A stretch of 64,000 bases of DNA, from assembly GCA_963662605.1 (NCBI GenBank), contig OY759785.1, positions 558,001-622,000 on the forward strand, read 5' to 3'. The DNA comes from G963662605 sp963662605. Its GTDB lineage: Bacteria > Bacteroidota > Ignavibacteria > Ignavibacteriales > Ignavibacteriaceae. Below, piece by piece: positions 62,211-64,000 of this stretch. A program made the position numbers and the translations under genes. Every line of letters begins with the position of its first letter. Within the stretch, counting starts at the first letter, position 1. The notes under the pieces were generated by a model, which saw only the letters and a list, made by a program, of their open reading frames with translations, did not search any database and was not told where the DNA came from.

Positions 62211-63691
62211 TAACGGCAGCTTTCATTGATGAAAAGTTCTTCGTCAAAAATATTTCCACGGTTGAGAATAAAATTCGGGTCGAGGATTTTCTTGATGCCA
62301 GCCATAGATGCAATGACATCCGGCGAATACATCAGTTTAAACATCTCGCGTTTTATCTTGCCGACACCATGCTCGGCGGATATTGTGCCGCCTGCTGCAA
62401 CTGCGCGTTTGCATATCTCCGTATATAAAGTTTTACCAAGCTGAAATTCGCCTTCATTCTTCGGTAGCATGTTAAGATGAACGTGTGAATCGCCGAAGTG
62501 GCCGTATGCAACTGAATCAATGTTGTGTGAGCGAACAAGCTCTTTGATGCCGAAATAGAACTCTCGGAATTTTTCATCCGGCACGGCGGTATCCGTTCCG
62601 AGCTTGTGGAGACCTTTCCGCGTTATAAATTCATTTACCGTCAGCGGCAAGGAGTGTCTGAATGTGTGAATGTTCTCTATTTCACTTCCTGAGGAAGCAT
62701 ACCAAATATTATCTTCCAGTCCGTTATGCTGTATACTCAAATCCATCCATTGTTCGATGATCGCGTCTTCGGTTGCGGTGGTCAGTTCCTGCTCAAACCA
62801 GACTGCACCTTGCGCATTTGCCGGAATTTGCGGAAACTTATCCGATATAAAACGCAGGGAGTCGTTATCAAAATATTCAAGTGACCGGGCGTGAATATTG
62901 GCTTCTGATCTCGTCAGAGCACGTGCTTCATCAATAAAATCCAGACTGTCGTTTTCGCTCTTGAAAAAAGCGACACAGGAGAGCATCTTCTCCGGCGCGG
63001 GAATAATCTTCAGTTTTGCCGAGCTGATAACGCCGAGGGTCCCTTCGCTTCCGATGAAAAGGTCAATCAAATCCATGTTGGACGCAATAAAATATCCAGC
63101 AGCATTTTTCACCTGCGGTGTCTGTATATCAGGAAGAGTAATAGAATAGTTTACTTTCTCTTCCGATTTGAAATTCAGAATGTGGCCGTTTGCAAAACAC
63201 GAGCCCCGTTCTATATATATGATGTCTCCATTGGGAAGAATGACTTCAATGCCAAGTACAAATTTCCTTGTTGCTCCATAGCCGAATGATTTTGCCCCCG
63301 AAGCATTTGTTGCAATGTTTGCACACACAAAACTATTCCATTCGGTCGGGTCGGGAGGGTAGAAAACTCCTAAAAGCGAAATTGTATTATTGAAATCCGA
63401 TAACAGTACTCCGGACTCAACAATTGCAAAACCTTCTGTCGTGTTGATTTCAGTAATCTTATTCATTTTCTGTAATGAAATGACCACACCGCCCATCGGC
63501 ACGCGGCCGCCGGTCAGTCCGGTTCCATTACCCGCGATTGTAACCGGAGTTTTAGTTTTATTTGCTTCTATAATAATATCGCGGAGTTCCCGTACGGATT
63601 CGGGAAAGCAAACCGTGCTGCAATCGCCTTTAAAGTTGGAAGCGTCGGTCAGAAAATCGGCAAACTCGTCTTTTACTGTCTTAACTATCAT
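62210..63691 (-). CDS. GlcD-type FAD-linked oxidase (glycolate/D-lactate dehydrogenase family)
   Basis: 493 residues. The FAD-binding PCMH domain has VTIAGNGTGLTGGRVPMGG and the VCANIATNASGAKSFGYG stretch; the C-terminal domain has VAYGHFGDSHVHLNMLPKN and GTISAEHGVGKIKREMFKLM, the GlcD/DLD signature, ending KKILDPNFILNRGNIF. It oxidises a 2-hydroxy acid such as glycolate or D-lactate and passes electrons on; the acceptor and exact substrate are unknown. No glcE/glcF partners are in the window. priA follows with a one-base overlap. Confidence 0.9.
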   Translation of the reverse strand: MIVKTVKDEFADFLTDASNFKGDCSTVCFPESVRELRDIIIEANKTKTPVTIAGNGTGLTGGRVPMGGVVISLQKMNKITEINTTEGFAIVESGVLLSDFNNTISLLGVFYPPDPTEWNSFVCANIATNASGAKSFGYGATRKFVLGIEVILPNGDIIYIERGSCFANGHILNFKSEEKVNYSITLPDIQTPQVKNAAGYFIASNMDLIDLFIGSEGTLGVISSAKLKIIPAPEKMLSCVAFFKSENDSLDFIDEARALTRSEANIHARSLEYFDNDSLRFISDKFPQIPANAQGAVWFEQELTTATEDAIIEQWMDLSIQHNGLEDNIWYASSGSEIENIHTFRHSLPLTVNEFITRKGLHKLGTDTAVPDEKFREFYFGIKELVRSHNIDSVAYGHFGDSHVHLNMLPKNEGEFQLGKTLYTEICKRAVAAGGTISAEHGVGKIKREMFKLMYSPDVIASMAGIKKILDPNFILNRGNIFDEELFINESCR

Positions 63692-63706
63692 TCTTGATTC
63701 TAAAAA

Positions 63707-63740
63707 TTATACCGGCAAAATACCAATTTTACCGGTGTAA
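63707..63740 (-). terminator. Hairpin between the outer-membrane protein gene and the GlcD-type gene
   Basis: Arms TTATACCGGCAAAAT (63707-63721) and ATTTTACCGGTGTAA (63726-63740) pair over 15 positions with one mismatch and one wobble. On the minus strand it is followed by a short T-rich run, so it may end the transcript of the upstream gene (63809 onward). Confidence 0.45.
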
Positions 63741-63808
63741 CGCTAAGAGGGAAAAGATTAAGAACAAATTTTTTAGATCGAGTGTCGGTAAGATTAATAA
63801 TTGCAGAT

Positions 63809-64000
63809 TTATAAATTAATACCCATAATTAGTCTAAAGGAATTTGTTCTTTTCTTCACCAGAGTTGAAGCAGGTGAGGGGTACGTGGTGTGGATGCGCT
63901 CCAATATTTGCGGATCAGCCATTTGATAACGGAACGACACATTAAATCCTGTGAATTTAGTTGTTACACCCAAAGAATAAGCATACCCGGCGCCCATATT
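63809..64000 (-). CDS. Outer-membrane beta-barrel protein, C-terminal part (cut by window edge)
   Basis: The frame is open from base 64000 to a TAA at 63809; the visible 63 residues contain alternating strands (GAGYAYSLGVTTKFTGFNVS, FRYQMADPQ, NSFRLIMGINL) that look like the last strands of a beta-barrel. The start lies outside the window, so no family can be named. Confidence 0.55.
   Translation of the reverse strand, partial: NMGAGYAYSLGVTTKFTGFNVSFRYQMADPQILERIHTTYPSPASTLVKKRTNSFRLIMGINL

Noticed and set aside
1..64000. tRNA, rRNA and CRISPR arrays
   Set aside because: No T-loop/anticodon pattern, rRNA sequence or regularly spaced direct repeats were found on reading; the repeats present are palindromic and dispersed.

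Overview
This 64 kb window looks like a chromosome segment from a member of the FCB group (Bacteroidota / Ignavibacteria / Chlorobi side). It is densely packed and moderately low in G+C by eye. The placement rests on gene content: a DUF2723 membrane protein, a DUF4919 protein, a small HYC_CC_PP-type copper protein, a TonB receptor with an 'SLEQL' plug start next to a YfiR-domain kinase, OmpA with thrombospondin type-3 repeats, and a TTG / TAnnTTTG promoter before a tetR gene. It is an inference; there is no rRNA or other marker here. I see no tRNA, rRNA or CRISPR array.

Layout. 1-4.5 kb: end of a PAS sensor gene, small metabolic genes and a COG2509 flavoprotein, with a 630-base gap filled by palindromic repeats. 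4.6-6.1 kb: a complete IS110/IS1111-type insertion sequence inserted in the loop of a palindromic repeat. 6.2-16.1 kb (minus strand): hemW-murI-glnD-queF, then DUF2723 and glnE, so both nitrogen-signalling nucleotidyltransferases (GlnD, GlnE) lie close together. 16.2-24.2 kb (plus): a structured intergenic element, a TonB receptor, a YfiR-domain histidine kinase, a single-domain response regulator and a large hybrid kinase. 24.2-29.3 kb: acetate kinase, a 3-hydroxyacyl-CoA dehydrogenase, a DUF1761 protein, repeats and a two-gene ABC transporter. 29.4-36.3 kb (plus): an overlapping operon of heparinase-like, PfkB, RfbD-like, GH13 amylase and RarA genes. 37.3-42.8 kb: tetR-tolC-hlyD and two ABC-2 permeases. 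42.9-45.2 kb: OmpA and an inositol-phosphatase-family enzyme. 45.4-58.5 kb: two divergent metal-efflux RND operons, one with the CusA methionine triad (Cu/Ag) and one without it. 58.7-64 kb: an unknown gene, priA, a GlcD-type flavoprotein and the end of an outer-membrane protein.

Most notable: the insertion sequence carries, downstream of its transposase gene, a noncoding segment with four short stretches matching exactly the two halves of its own insertion site and the two ends of the element, each ending or starting at the inferred junction base. This is the arrangement expected of a bridge RNA (seekRNA). Other points of interest are a four-hairpin element between glnE and the TonB receptor, a terminator-like hairpin in the leader of the ABC transporter, a Met/Ser-rich insert in CusA, an exporter operon with two permeases but no ATPase, and several families of palindromic repeats.
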